From positions 757,501-821,500 of the forward strand of contig CAUYUJ010014172.1 of the NCBI GenBank assembly GCA_963575745.1: a DNA stretch of 64,000 nucleotides. The letters run 5' to 3'. Made by a program: the position numbers and the translations under genes. The notes beneath the pieces were generated by a model. The model was not told where the DNA came from and ran no database searches. It was given only the letters and a program-made list of their open reading frames with translations. The stretch comes from Prorocentrum cordatum. Lineage: Eukaryota; Sar; Dinophyceae; Prorocentrales; Prorocentraceae. Positions 11,651 to 23,425 of the stretch are shown here, piece after piece (the stretch's first letter is position 1; each line of letters starts with the position of its first letter).

Positions 11651-13400
11651 ATGATCGACCCGCGAACCCGGAAAGGAATATAGTAATGTAAGGCGTGGCA
11701 ACGTTTCAAAAACACCTGATTGGGCGACGGGCAAATGCAATGATGAATGTATCGATCTTGATGTACCGTGCCGAGGGCTGTCCTGTGCTACGCCGTGCTG
11801 AACTGCGATGTGCCATGCCACGATTGCGCTTTATATAACGTTGTGGATCGAGTCCTCCCTGGCATCCTAGTCCTGGCCGACCTGAACTGGATCTTAAGCT
11901 CGAGCTGCCTGGGCACATAACTAGTAGCTGCCCCAGAGCTGATTGACAGGGGAACATGCTAGGAGTACGCGCCGCGGACCGTCCCAAGGGACGCGCCAGG
12001 CGACGTGCCAGGGGGACTCGCCAAGGAACGTGACAAGTTGCAATGCTGAATGTATCGATCTTGATGTACCGTGCCGAGGGCTTTGCTGGGCTGCACCGTG
12101 CTGAACTGCGACGTGCCATGCCGCGATTGTGCTCTTTTGCGTTGTGTATCGAGTCCTCCTTTGCGTCCGAGTCCTGACCGAACTGATCTGGATCGTACGC
12201 TCGAGCTACCTGGGCACATAACTAGTAGCTGCCCCAGAGCTGATTGACAAGGGAACATGCTAGGAGGACGCGCCGCGGACCGTCCCAAGGGACGCGCCAG
12301 GCGACGTGCCAAGGGACGTGCCATGGGGACGCACCGCGGGACGTGCCAAAGGGAACGCGCTACGGAACGTGCCAATGGACGTGCCAGGGGACGCGCCGCG
12401 CGACGTGCCAGGGGGACTCGCCACGGGACGCGCCACGGAACGTGCCAGGTTGCAAGGCTGAGTGCATCGATCGTGGTGTATGAGGGGTTCTCCATACATT
12501 GAACTACATACTGGGGACATGATCGACCCACAACCCTGGAAAGGAATATAGAAATGTAAAGCATGGCAGCGTTTCAAAGACACCTGATTGGGCGACGGGC
12601 ACATGCAATGATGAGTGTATCGATCTTGATGTACCGTGCCGAGAGCTGTGCTGTGCTGCGCCGTGCTGAATTGCGATGTGCCATGCCGCGATTGTGCTCT
12701 ATAGCGTTGTGGATCGAGTCCTCCTTTGCATCCGAGTCCTGACCGATCTGATCTGGGTCGTAAGCTCGAGCTGCCTGAGCACATAGTAGCTGCCCTAGAG
12801 CTGATTGACAAGGGAACATGCTAGGAGGACGCGCCGCGGACCGTCCCAAGGGACGCGCCAGGCGACGTGCCAGGGGACGTGCCATGGGGACGCACCGCGG
12901 GACATGCCAAAGGGAACGCGCTACGGAACGTGCCAATGGACGTGCCACGGGACGTGCCAGGGCACGCGCCGCGCGACGTGCCAGGGGGACTCGCCACGGA
13001 ACGCGCCACAGAACGTGCCAAAGAACGGACAAATTGCATTGCTGAGTGTATCGATCTTGATGTACCGTGCCGAGGGCTGTGCTGGGCTGCACCGTGCTGA
13101 ACTGCGATGTGCCATGCCGCGATTGTGCTCTATAGCGTTGTGGATCGAGTCCTCCTTTGCGTCCGAGTCCTGACCGAACTGATCTGGATCTGAAGCTTGT
13201 GCTGCCCGAACACATAGTAGCGGCACCAAAGCTAATTGGAAGGGGGGCGTGCCAGGAGGACGCGCCGCGGACCGTCCCAAGGGACGCGCCAGGCGACGTG
13301 CCAGGGAACGTGCCATGGGAACGCACTGCGGGACGTGCCAAGGGGACGCGCTACGGAACGTGCCAGTAGACGTGCCAGGGGACGCGCTCCCAGGAACACG
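11651..13400. repeat. Composite repeats: two leaders with four body modules
   Basis: A leader at 11,655 is followed by a short body with a truncated 12-bp array (to about 12,035) and a full body (to about 12,465). A second leader at 12,521 follows a CTCCATACATTGAACTAC spacer, then bodies from about 12,610 and 13,040; the last is cut by the 43-bp array. It is the counterpart of 25,774-27,510, including the same variants. Confidence 0.88.
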
Positions 13401-13790
13401 ATCCCTTGTAAATTACGCTGCGTCTGCGCTCCCAGGGCCACGATCCCTCGTAACTTACATTGGGGTCGCGCTCCCAGGGCCCCGACCCCTTGTAAATTAC
13501 ACTGCGTCCGCGCTCCTCGAGCCACGATCCATCGTAAATTACGCTGCGTCCAAGCCCCCAGGGTCCCGATCCCTTGTATTCTACGCTGCGCCCGCGCTCC
13601 AAGGGCCACGATCCATCGTAAATCACATTGCGTCCGAGCTCCCAAGGCCCCGACCCTTAGTAAATTACGCTGCGCCCGCGCTCCGAGGGCCACGATCCCT
13701 TGCAAATTACACGTGGTCCGTGCTCCCAACGCCACGATCCCTAGTAGATTACACCGCGTCCGCGCTCCCAGGGCCTCCTGAGGCATGCTG
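13385..13790. repeat. 43-bp tandem repeat (GGGCCACGATCCCTCGTAAA)
   Basis: About ten units, each with CGCGCTCCCAGGGCC, ACGATCCCTTGTAAATTAC and GCTGCGTC segments. Related arrays lie at 27,510-27,775, 16,395-16,465 and 19,312-19,440, and a diverged trace near 32,820-32,930. Confidence 0.88.
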
Positions 13791-14227
13791 GGGCGCCCAA
13801 GTCCCTCAAATGTTGCCAAACAAGCGTTTCGCTCGAGACATCCTCGATGTTTTGGCGCGGGGGGCGCACCATCCTCGAGCGGGCATGCAAAAACTGAACA
13901 CTTTCACGCTAAATCCTGGAAAAACAAACGCATTAGTCGAGGCATCCTCGAAATTCCTGCGCGCGGGACGCGGCACGCGCGAGACATCCTCGGAATTCCT
14001 GCGCGCGGGGCGCTTTTCCGCGTCGCGGTCGGGGCTCCAGACTTAGTTTTTGTTTGAAGATTCTGCTAAAAGTGCCCCGCACCTTCTTTTTCACGAAGGA
14101 AGACGGGGGTCCGCGCCCGTTATTTCTAGAGGATCCGAGGTGGGGGGTCGACTTCCCTCGAGCGGGCACGCGCGAAACGCATTTTTTAGCTCCGAATTGG
14201 ACTTTACCTTGTTTTTTATCGAGCGGA
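13791..14227. other. Spacer with 75-bp fragments; no gene
   Basis: Contains isolated GTTTCGCTCGAGACATCCTC fragments and two GAGACATCCTCGGAATTCC phrases near 13,940 and 13,982, then non-repetitive AT-richer sequence (14,040-14,225). Near-identical partner at 27,775-28,218. Confidence 0.5.
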
Positions 14228-14305
14228 AATCTGCCGGCCCTCTTCCGGGGGGAAATAAATTTAATAAAAGAGAATCCTGGGCCCGCGCCCTTTCCGGGAA
14301 AAAGA
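14228..14305. repeat. CCGGCCC element, partial (one doublet half)
   Basis: Only one CTGCCGGCCCTCTTCC half is recognisable, followed by AATAAAAGAGAATCCTGGGC and CCTTTCCGGGAAA. The partner at 28,218 shares this truncation, so it predates the duplication. Confidence 0.7.
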
Positions 14306-14366
14306 AATCCGAAAATACACAGTGCTTCGTGGCTTCACAAATCAAGCAAACTAAAACAACAACAGG

Positions 14367-15305
14367 ATCGATCCACGAACCCGGAAAGGAATATAGAACT
14401 GTAACACATGGCAGCGTTTTCAAAGACACCTGATTGGGTGACGGGCAAATGCAATGCTGAGTGTATCGATCTTGATGTACCGTGCCGAGGGTTGTGCTGT
14501 GCTGCGCCGTGCTGAATTGCGATGTGCCATGGCGCGATTGTGCTCATAGCCTCGTGGATCGAGTCCTCCTTTGCATCCGAGTCCTGACCGAACTGATCTG
14601 GATCGTACGCTCGAGCTGCCTGAACACATAGTAGCTGCCCCAGAGCTAATGGACAGGAGGACATGCCAGGAGGACGCGACGCGGAACGTCTCAAGGGATG
14701 CGCCAGGCGACGTGCCAGGGGACGTGCCATGGGGTCGCACCGCGGGACGTGCCAAGGGGACGCGCTACGGAACGTGCCAATGGATGTGCCACGGGATGTG
14801 CCAGGGGACGCGCCACGCGACGTGCCAGGGGGACTCGCCAAGGGACGCCCCACGGAACGTGCCAAGGAACGTGCCAAATTGCAATGCTGAGTGTATCGAT
14901 CTTGATGTACCGTGCCGAGGGCTGTGCTGTGCTGCGCCGTGCTGAATTGCGATGTGCCATGGCGCGATTGTGCTCTATAGCCTCGTGGATCGAGTCCTCC
15001 TTTGCATCCGAGTCCTGACCGAACTGATCTGGATCTTAAGCTCGAGCTGCCTGAACACATAGTAGCTGCCCCAGAGCTAATGGACAGGGGGCCATGCCAG
15101 GAGGACGCGACGCGGAACGTCTCAAGGGACGCGCCAAGCGACGTGCCAAAGGACGTGCCATGGGAACGCACCGCGGGACGTGCCAAGGGGACGCGCTACG
15201 GAACGTGCCAATGGATGTGCCACGGGATGTGTCAGGGGACGCGCCACACGACGTGCCAGGGGGACTCGCCGAGGGGCGCCCCACGGAACGTGCCAAGCGA
15301 GCGCG
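14367..15305. repeat. Leader plus two body modules
   Basis: The leader carries GATCGATCCACGAACCCGG. Bodies start at about 14,460 and 14,888, each with a 12-bp GACGTGCCA array. A minus-strand frame of 283 codons spans 14,335-15,186 only because unit lengths happen to preserve frame. Confidence 0.85.
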
Positions 15306-15740
15306 ACGTGAATCCTCAGAATTCCTGCGAGCGGGACGTGAAAACAAGCATTTCGCCTGAGATATCCTCTGAATTCTGGCCCCCCACGAGGCCCCCGCTC
15401 GAGACACCCCCCAATTTTGCAAAGCCAGCGTTTCGCTCGAGACATCCTCAACAAAGTATAAAAAAAACAAGCGTTTTGCTCGAGACATCCTGTCAAAATC
15501 CAAAGAAATCCTCGCCAAACAACCGAATTTGCTGAGACATCCTCAAAATTCCTGCGCGCGGGACGCGGCACGCGCGAGACATCCTCGGAATTCCTGCGAG
15601 CGGGACGTGAAACCAAGCATTTCGCCTGAGACATCCTCTGAATTCTGGCCCCCCACGGGGCCCCCGCTCGAGACATCCCCCCAATGTTGCAAAACCAGCT
15701 TTTCGCTCGAGACATCCTCAACAGATTCTGAAACCATGCC
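15306..15740. repeat. Irregular 75-bp family array with duplicated block
   Basis: GACATCCTC-containing units interspersed with CCTGCGAGCGGGACGTGAAA and CTGAATTCTGGCCCCCCACG. A block of about 150 bp is repeated (15,310-15,475 and 15,585-15,735). Confidence 0.75.
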
Positions 15741-15968
15741 AAGAAGACGCGCCGCGGAACGTCCCAAGGGACGCACCAGGCGACGTGCCAGGGGACGTGC
15801 CATGGGCACGCACCGCGGGACGTGCCAAGGGGACGCGCTACGGAACGTGCCAATGGACGTGCACCGCGCGACGTGCCAAGGGGACTCGCCACGGGACGCT
15901 CCGCGGAACGTGCCAGGCAACATGCCAGGCTGCAATGCTAAGGGTATCGATATTGATGTACCGTGCCG
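15741..15968. repeat. Headless body module (12-bp array with body start)
   Basis: Starts inside the body at GCCAAGAAGACGCGCCGCG, retains the 12-bp array, then TATCGATATTGATGTACCG, and is cut by a 75-bp unit at CTGGGCGTCCTGG. Confidence 0.8.
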
Positions 15969-16385
15969 ATGGCTGTGTTGTGCCTGGGCGTCCTGGACAC
16001 GCGAAAACACCCGTTTCGCTCAAGACGTTCTCGGCACATCCTCATGCTAGACATCCGCCTGGGCAACCTGGACACGTGCAAACAAGCGTCTCGCTCGAGA
16101 CATCCTCAACAAATGCTCATGCTAGACATCCGCCTGGGCGACCTGGACACGTGAAAGCAAGCCTCTGGTTCGAGACATCCTCAACATATCCTCATGCTAG
16201 ACATCTGTCTGGGCCACCTGGAGGTGTGAAACCAAGCGTCTTGCTCGAGACATCCTCAAGACCTGGGCACGTGAAAACAAGCAATCCACTTGAGAGATCC
16301 TCTGAATTCAGGTCCCCATGAGAGGACAATCTATAACACAAAACAAGCGTTTCGCTCGAGACATCCTCAACAAATTCTGAATTAA
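15969..16385. repeat. 75-bp tandem repeat array
   Basis: About five units with CTCGAGACATCCTC and CTAGACATCCGCCTGGGC. Closely related to 18,490-18,912, 21,740-22,020 and 31,500-31,935. Confidence 0.87.
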
Positions 16386-16990
16386 ACTACACCCGCGCTC
16401 CCAGGGCCACGATCCCTCGTAAATTACGCTACGTCAGCGCTCCCAGGGCCACGATCCCTCGTAAGGGCTCCTGGGCCCTCCTGGGTCTTCCTTGGACCTC
16501 TTGGGCCCTCCTGGGCTCTCCTGGGCTTCTCCTGGGCCCTCCTTGGGCCCCCTGGTGCCTCTTGGATCCTCCTGGGTCCTCCTGGGCTCTCCTGGGCTCT
16601 CCTGGGCCCTCCTGGGCTCTCCTGGGCTCTCCTGGAGCCTCCTGGGCCCTCCTGGGCGAAGTCAAGGTCCGAAAACACATGGGACTTGCCACATTTCTGA
16701 AATTCGGTGCCACCCCTCACGCAGGTCGGCGGGGTCAGGATCTGAAAACACATGGGATTTGCAACATTTCTGGAATTCCGTGCCACCCCTCACGCAGATC
16801 GGCGGGGTCAGGGTCCAAAAACACAGGGGATTTGCCACATTTCTGTAATTCCGCGCCACCCCTCACGCAGATCGGCGGGGTCAGGGTCCAAAAACACAAG
16901 GGATTTGACACATTTCTGGTATTCCGTGCCACACCTCACGCAGATCGGCGGGGTCAGGGTCAAAAAACACAGGGGATTTCTGCTATTTCC
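16386..16990. repeat. Three nested minisatellites: 43-bp, CTCCTGGGC and 67-bp
   Basis: 16,390-16,465: two 43-bp units. 16,465-16,660: 10-bp-phrase tract of CTCCTGGGCC and CTCCTGGGCT, about 18 copies. 16,660-16,990: five 67-bp units, each with CACATTTCTGGAATTCCG, TGCCACCCCTCACGCAG and ATCGGCGGGGTCAGGGTC. The triple occurs again in the same order at 19,312-19,970. Confidence 0.9.
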
Positions 16991-17235
16991 AAACTTATGC
17001 AACTTCAAGAATCCAAAACTTCGTTCCCAGCGCCGTTCCGGAGGCCGCAGTACCTCGTTATTTATCGAGCGAACGCGTTTACATAGTTTTTTATCGTTTA
17101 AAGTCGATGTCGGAAAAAAGTGGACTTCACCTGTGAAATATCGAGGTTTCCTTAAAGACAGTAAAATTCCAAGAGCAAGATCTGCGTGAGGAGTGGCGAA
17201 AAATGGCCTTCGTCCTCACAATTGAAATCCGCCGG
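16991..17235. other. Non-repetitive spacer, duplicated at 19,970-20,214
   Basis: Unique-looking sequence with TTATTTATCGAGCG and AGTTTTTTATCG phrases. It links the 67-bp array to the CCGGCCC element in both copies. No gene seen. Confidence 0.5.
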
Positions 17236-17348
17236 CCCCCTTCGACCTTGTAATTTATCGCACAAGAATTCCGCCGGCCCCCTTCAAATAAAAAGCGGGG
17301 GTAAACCAACTAAAAGAAAACCCTGGGCCCATGCCCTTTCCGGGAAAA
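17236..17348. repeat. CCGGCCC doublet element
   Basis: Two CGCCGGCCCCCTTC copies about 46 bp apart with AATTTATCGC between them, then CTAAAAGAAAACCCTGGGC and CCTTTCCGGGAAA. Confidence 0.82.
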
Positions 17349-17560
17349 AGTACACAGTGTTTCCTTGCACTGACGGCGCCAAGCGCTGTCAGGTATAGGT
17401 TTTGAATTGTTGCAAAGGGAAGGGGAGGAGGAGGAGGAGGAGGAGGAGGAGGAGGAGGAGGAGGAGGAGGAGGAGAAGGACGAGGAGGAAGGAGAGCAGG
17501 AGGAGGAAGAGGAGAGGGTGAAGAAAAAGAAGAGGGGAGGAAAAGCAGGAAGAAACATAA
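17349..17560. repeat. (GGA)n tract with 60-bp lead-in
   Basis: Begins AAGTACACAGTGTTTCC, then a tract of about 130 bp of GGA/GAA purines. The whole block recurs at 28,352-28,590. The lead-in contains GGCGCCAAGCGCTGTC. Confidence 0.9.
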
Positions 17561-17561
17561 C

Positions 17562-18465
17562 ATGATCGACCCACGAACCCGGAAAGGAATATAGAAATGT
17601 ACGGCATGGCAACGTTTCAAAGACACCTGATTGGGTGACGGGCACATGCAATGCTGAATGTATCGATTTTGATGTACCGTGCCGAGGGCTGTGCTGTGCT
17701 GCGCTGTGCTGATGCTGAACTGCGATGTGCCATGCCGCGATTGTGCTCGAAAGCGTTGTGGATCGAGTCCTCCTTTGCACCCGAGTCCTGACCAAACTGA
17801 TCTGGATCTCAAGCTGCCCCAGAGCTAATTGACAGGGAAACATGCCAGGAGGACGCGCCGCGGAACGTCCCAAGGGACGCGCCAGGCGACGTGCCAAGGG
17901 ACGTGCCACGAAGACGCACCGCGGGACGTGCCGAGAGGACGCGCTACGAAAAGTGCCAATGGACGTGCCAATGGACGTGCCAGGAGACGCGCCGCGCGAC
18001 GTGCCAGGGGGACTCGCCACAGGACGCGCCACGGAACGTGCCAGGTTGCAATGCTGAGTGTATCGATCTTGATGTACCGTGCCGAGGGCTGTGCTGAACT
18101 GCGATGTGCCATGCCGCGATTGTGCTCTATAGCGCTGTGGATCGAGTCCTCCTTTGCACCCGAGTCCGAACTGATCTGGATCTTAAGCTCGAGCTGCCTC
18201 AGCACATAGTAGCTGCCCCAGAGCTAATGGACAGGGGGACATGCCAGGAGGACGCGCCGCGGAACGTCCCAAGGGAAGCGCCAGGCGACGTGCCAGGGGA
18301 CGTGCCACGGGGACGCACCGCAGGACGTGCCGAGGGGACGCGCTACGGAACGTGCCAATGGACGTGCACCGCGCGAAGTGCCAGGGGGACTCGCCACGGG
18401 ACGCTCCGCGGAACGTGCTAAGCAACATGCCAGACTGCAATGCTAGGGGTATCGATATTGATGTA
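17562..18465. repeat. Leader plus two body modules
   Basis: The leader begins at 17,564 (GATCGACCCACGAACCCGG). Bodies lie at about 17,655 and 18,055. The first has a 60-bp internal loss before GCTGCCCCAGAGC (near 17,812); the second ends with a shortened array and TATCGATATTGATG. Confidence 0.86.
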
Positions 18466-18489
18466 CCGTGCCGAGGGCTGTGCTGTGCC

Positions 18490-18912
18490 TGGACGACCTG
18501 GCCACGTGAAAACACGCGTTTCGCTCAAGACGTTCTCGGCACATCCTCATGCTAGACATCCACCTGGGCAACCTGGACACGTGCAAACAAGCGTCTCGAT
18601 CGAGACTTTCTCGACACATCCTCATGCTAGACATCCGCCTGGGCGACCCTGACACGTGAAAACAAGCCTCTGGTTCGAGAAATCCTCAACAAATCCTCAC
18701 ACTAGACATCTGTCTGGGCAACCTGGAGGCGTGAAACCAAGCGTCTCGCTCGAGACATCCTCAAGACCTGGGCACGTGAAAACAGTCATTTCACTTGAGA
18801 GATCGTCTGAATTCAGGTCCCCAGGAGAGGACAATCTATAACACAAAACATCGCTCGAGACATCCTCAACAAATTCTGAATAACAAGCGTTTCGCTAGGG
18901 ACATCCTGAAAT
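18490..18912. repeat. 75-bp tandem repeat array
   Basis: About five units, ending directly at a CCGGCCC element. Shares with 15,969-16,385 the GGTCCCCAGGAGAGGACAAT-type phrase (CCCCATGAG there). Confidence 0.87.
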
Positions 18913-18917
18913 TTTAA

Positions 18918-19040
18918 TTCGCCGGCCCTCTTCCCACGCGTTATTTCTTGCAAAAGAAATCCGCCGGCCCTCTTCCCGTCAAAACCGGGGGTAAACAAAC
19001 TAAAAGAGAACCCTGGGCCTGAAGCCCTTTCCGGGAAAAC
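18918..19040. repeat. CCGGCCC doublet element
   Basis: TTCGCCGGCCCTCTTCCC and CCGCCGGCCCTCTTCCC 43 bp apart with TTATTTCTTGC between them, then CTAAAAGAGAACCCTGGGC and CCTTTCCGGGAAA. Confidence 0.84.
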
Positions 19041-19311
19041 CAATGGTCCTTGCTCGGGACAGCCATGTTAGATACCCCCCTGCGTGCCCTGGATACGCTG
19101 AATTCGCGCTCCCGCTCGAGACATCCTCGCAACGTCTTCCCTAGAGAGGCCCCCAAAGCGCAACCCCCTGTTCAGAGCAAGAAAACATCACTTTTCTGGA
19201 TTGGGACATGTGTTCGGGTAGCGCTTTTCGGCCCCACATACGTTTCCTCATGATGCGGCGTTGGGCCCGACGCCATGTTAGATACCCCCCTGGGCGGCCT
19301 GGACACGGAAT
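19041..19311. other. Short spacer with two GCCATGTTAGATACCCCCCT motifs
   Basis: The 20-mer GCCATGTTAGATACCCCCCT occurs at about 19,062 and 19,271, each followed by a GGCCTGGACACG-like phrase related to the 75-bp unit. No gene. Confidence 0.55.
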
Positions 19312-19970
19312 TACACTGCGTCCGCGCTCCCAGGGCTACGATCCCTCGTAAATTACACTACACCCGCGCTCCCAGGGCCACGATCCCTCGTAAATTACGC
19401 TACGTCAGCGCTCCCAGGGCCACGATCCCTCGTAAGGGCTCCTGGGCCCTCCTGGGTCTTCCTTGGACCTCTTGGGCCCTCCTGGGCTCTCCTGGAGCCT
19501 CCTGGAGCTTCTCCTGGGCCCTCCTTGGGCCCCCTGGTGCCTCTTGGAGCCTCCTTGGTCCTCCTGGGCCCTCCTGGGCTCTCCTGGGCCCTCCTGGGCT
19601 CTCCTGGGCTCTCCTGGAGCCTCCTGGGCCCTCCTGGGCGAAGTCAAGGTCCGAAAACACATAGGACTTGCCACATTTCTGAAATTCTGTGCCACCCCTC
19701 ACGCAGGTCGGCGGGGTCAGGATCCGAAAACACATGGGATTTGCCACATTTCTGGAATTCCGTGCCACCCCTCACGCAGATCGGCGGGGTCAGGGTCCAA
19801 AAAACACAGGGGGTTTGCCACATTTCTGGAATTCCGCGCCACCCCTCACGCAGATCGGCGGGGTCAGGGTCCAAAAACACAGGGGATTTGACACATTTCT
19901 GGTATTCCGTGCTACACCTCACGCAGATCGGCGGGGTCAGGGTCAAAAAACACATGGGATTTCTGCTATT
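19312..19970. repeat. Second copy of the 43-bp / CTCCTGGGC / 67-bp cluster
   Basis: Three 43-bp units (19,312-19,440), the CTCCTGGGCC tract (19,440-19,640) and five 67-bp units (19,640-19,970), in the same order as 16,386-16,990. Confidence 0.9.
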
Positions 19971-20332
19971 TCCGAACTTATGCAACTTCAAGAATCCAAA
20001 ACTCCGTTCCCAGCGCCGTTCCGGAGGCCGCGGTACCTCGTTATTTATCGAGCGAACGCGTTTACATAGTTTTTAATCGTTTAAAGTCGATGTCGGAAAA
20101 AAGTGGACTTCACCTGTGAAATATCGAGGTTTCCTTCAAGGCAGTAAAATTCCAAGAGCACGATCTGCGTGAGGGGTGGCGAAAAATGGCCTTCGTCCTC
20201 ACAATTGAAATCAGTCGGCCCCCTTCGACCTCGTAATTTATCGCACAAGAATTCCGCCGGCCCCCTTCAAGTAAAAACCGGGGGTAAACCAACTAAAAGA
20301 GAACCCTGGGCCCAGGCCCTTTCCGGGAAAAA
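19971..20332. repeat. Duplicated spacer plus CCGGCCC element
   Basis: 19,971-20,214 matches 16,991-17,235. The element at 20,215-20,332 has one intact CGCCGGCCCCCTTC half and one mutated half (AGTCGGCCCCCTTCG). It ends CCTTTCCGGGAAAAA. Confidence 0.82.
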
Positions 20333-20765
20333 CAGAGAGAGAGAGAGAGGTATGATGACAGGGGGGGGCGACCAATGATATTGATCATGCATGGGATGGG
20401 CTGGTTCACAGACGATCGATCACAGGGGACAAAATGCAAGGGAGCAGACCAAGTCTTGCATCGCGGGGATGCTGCAGAAAGGAGCCGAGGCTCCTGCAAA
20501 GTACTGGCATGCAAGAAGTAAGGTGAAGCACAGCAACGCCACAGAGCGCATCCATCTCTCCGACACCTAGTCCGATGTCTCTGATATTTTTGTTTTTGTT
20601 GCTCCGTTGTTCGTGTCGTCTGTGCGAGCCGGAAAACCACTGAGCAGTGTGTAACCACTCGGCCATGTGGATAAGCGTCACCCCTCGTGGCGTCGGCATG
20701 CTGGCCCCCGTGCGGTCTGCACTCAAGCAGGCCTGTCGGGAATCGCCGTTTCGGCGCTCGCCACA
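20333..20765. other. (GA)n plus about 200-bp duplicated block, then unique spacer
   Basis: 20,333-20,528 (GAGAGAGAGG, then GATATTGATCATGCATGGGA and GACAAAATGCAAGGGAGCAG) recurs at 28,590-28,788. 20,529-20,765 is single-copy in this window. No gene recognised. Confidence 0.6.
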
Positions 20766-20768
20766 AAA

Positions 20769-21737
20769 ACATGATCGACCCACGAACCCGAAAAGGAATA
20801 TAGAATTGTAAGGCATTGCAGCATTTCAAAGACACCTGATTGGGCGACGGGCACATGCAATGCTGAATGTATCGATGTGATGTACTGTGCCGAGGGCTGT
20901 GCTGTGCTACGCCGTGCTGAACTGCGATGTGCCATGCCGCGAGTGTGCTCTATATAGCGTTGTGGATCGAGTCCTCCCTGGCATCCGAGTCCTCACCGAA
21001 CTGATCTGGAGCGTAAGCTCGAGCTGCCTGAGCAGATGGTAGCTGCCCCAGAACTAATCGACAGAGGGAACATGCCAGGAGGACGCGCCGCCGAACGTCC
21101 CAAGGGACGCGCCAGGCGACGTGCCAGGGGACGTGCCATGGGGACGCACCGCGGGACGTGCCAAGGGGACGCGCTACGGAACGTGCCAATGGACGTGCCG
21201 AGGGACGTGCCAGGGGACGCGCCGCGCGACGTGCCAGGTGGACTCGCCACGGAACGCGCCAAGGAACGTGCCAAGGTGCATAGTTGAGTGTATCGATCTT
21301 GATGTACCGTGCCGACGGCTGTGCTGTGCTGGGCCGTGCTGAACTGCGATGTGCCATGCCGCGAGTGTGCTCTATATAGCGTTGTGAATCGAGTCCTCCC
21401 TGGCATCCGAGTCCTCACCGAACTGATCTGGATCGTAAGCTCGAGCTGCCTGAGCAGATGGTAGCTGCCCCAGAACTAATCGACAGAGGTAACATGCCAA
21501 GAGGACGCGCCGCGGAACGTCCCAAGGGACGCGCCAGGCGACGTGCCAAGGGACGTGCCATGGGCACGCACCGCGGGACGTGCCAAGGGGACGCGCTACG
21601 GAACGTGCAAATTGACGTGCACCGCGCGACGTGCCAGGGGACTCGCCACGGGACGCTCCGCGGAACGTGCCAGGCAACATGCCAGGCTGTAATGCTAAGG
21701 GTATCGATATTGATGTACCGTGCCGAGGGCTGTGGTG
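20769..21737. repeat. Leader plus two body modules, variant subtype
   Basis: Subtype markers are GGCATTGCA in the leader, TGATGTACTGTGCC in the first body and AACTAATCGACAGAGG before the 12-bp array. The same markers occur only at 30,541-31,490, so these two blocks share recent ancestry. Confidence 0.86.
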
Positions 21738-22049
21738 TGCCTGGGCGACCTGGACACGTGAAAACACGCGTTTCGCTCAAGACGTTGTCAGCACATCCTC
21801 ATGCTAGACATCCGCCTGGGCAACCTGGACACGTGCAAACAAGCGTCTCGCTCGAGACATCCTCAACAAATGCTCATGCTAGACATCCGCCTGGGCGACC
21901 TGGACACGTGAAAACAAGCCTCTGGTGCGAGACATCCTCAACAAATCCTCATGCTAGACATCTGTCTGGGCCACCTGGAGGCGTGAAACCAAGCGTCTCG
22001 CTCGAGACCCTCAAGACCTGGGCACGTGAAAATATCCTGAAGACCTGGG
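21738..22049. repeat. 75-bp array, right end scrambled
   Basis: About three regular units, then a truncated unit where AGACCTGGGCACG is repeated before the next leader. This junction marks the left edge of the second large-duplication copy. Confidence 0.82.
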
Positions 22050-23425
22050 CACGATCGACCCACGAACCCGGAAAGGAAAATGGAAATGTAACGCATGGCA
22101 GCGTTTTCAAAGACACCTGATTGGGTGACGGGCAAATGCAAAGCTGAGTGTATCGATCTTGATGTACCCTGCCGAGGGCTGTGCTGTGCTGCACCGTGCT
22201 GAATTGCGATGTGCCATGCCGCGATTGTGCTCTATAGCGTCATGGATCGAGTCCTCCTTTGCATCCGAGTCCTGACCGAACTGATCTGGATCTGAAGCCT
22301 GAGCTGCCTGAACACATAGTAGCGACACCAGAGCTAATTGGAAGGGGGGCGTGCCAAGAGGACGCGCCGCGGAACGTCCCAAGTGACGCGCCAGGCGACG
22401 TTCCAGGGGACGTGCCATGGGGACGCACCGCGGGACGTGCCAAGGGGACGCGCTACGGAACGTGCCAATGGACGTGCCACAGGACGTGCCAGGGGACGCG
22501 CCACGCGACGTGCCAGGGGGACTCGTCACAGGACGCGCCACGGAACGTGCCACGGAACGTGCCAAGTTGAATGCTGAGTGTATCGATCTTGATGTACCCT
22601 GCCGAGGGATGTGCTGTGCTGCACCGTGCTGAATTGCGATGTGCCATGCCGCGATTGTGCTCTGTAGCGTCGTGGATCGGGTCCTCCTTTGCATCCGAGT
22701 CATGACCGAACTGATCCGGACCTTAATCTCGATCTGCCTGAGCACATAGTAGCGGCCCCAGAGCTAATTGACAGGGGGGCATGCCAGGAGGATGCGCGGC
22801 GAAACGTCCCAAGGGACGCGCCAGGTGACGTGCTAGGGGGCGTGCCATGGGGACGCACCGCGGGACGTGCCAAGGGGACGCGCTACGGAACGTGCCAATG
22901 GACGTGCCACAGGACGTGCCAGGGGACGCGCCACGCGACGTGCCAGGGGGACTCGCCACAGGACGCGCCACGGAACGTGCCAGCATACGTGCCAAGTTGT
23001 AATGCTGAATGCCTGGGCGACCTGGACACGTGAAAACAAGCGTATCTCTCGAGACATTCTCAACACATCCTCATGCTAGGCATCCGCCTGGGCAACCTGG
23101 ACACGTGCAAACAAGCACCTCGATCGAGACGTCCTCAACACATCCTCACGCGTGAAACCAAGCGTCTCGCTCGAGACATCCTCAACAAATCCTGGCGCTA
23201 GACCTCTGCCTGGGCAAACTGGAGGCGTGAAGCCAAGCGTCTCGCTCGAGACATCCTCAAGACCTGGGCACGTAAAAACAAGCATGTCACTTGAGAGATC
23301 CTCTGAACTCTGGTCCCCAGGAGAGGACACTAGATAACACAAAGCAAATGTTTCGCTCGAGACATCCTCAACCAATTCTGAAAACCAAGCGTTTCGCTCG
23401 AGACATCCTCAAAATGACCCTGGCG
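22050..23425. repeat. Leader, two bodies and 75-bp array (duplicate of 5.87-7.66 kb)
   Basis: Leader at 22,053, bodies from about 22,143 and 22,571, 75-bp array from 23,010. It lacks one of the three bodies found at 5,955-7,250; a difference of one body unit between duplicates fits unequal exchange. Confidence 0.87.

Noticed and set aside
14335-15186. 283-codon minus-strand frame through leader and bodies
   Set aside because: Equivalent frames shift or stop in other copies of the same repeat, and the translation is just the 12-bp and body repeats.
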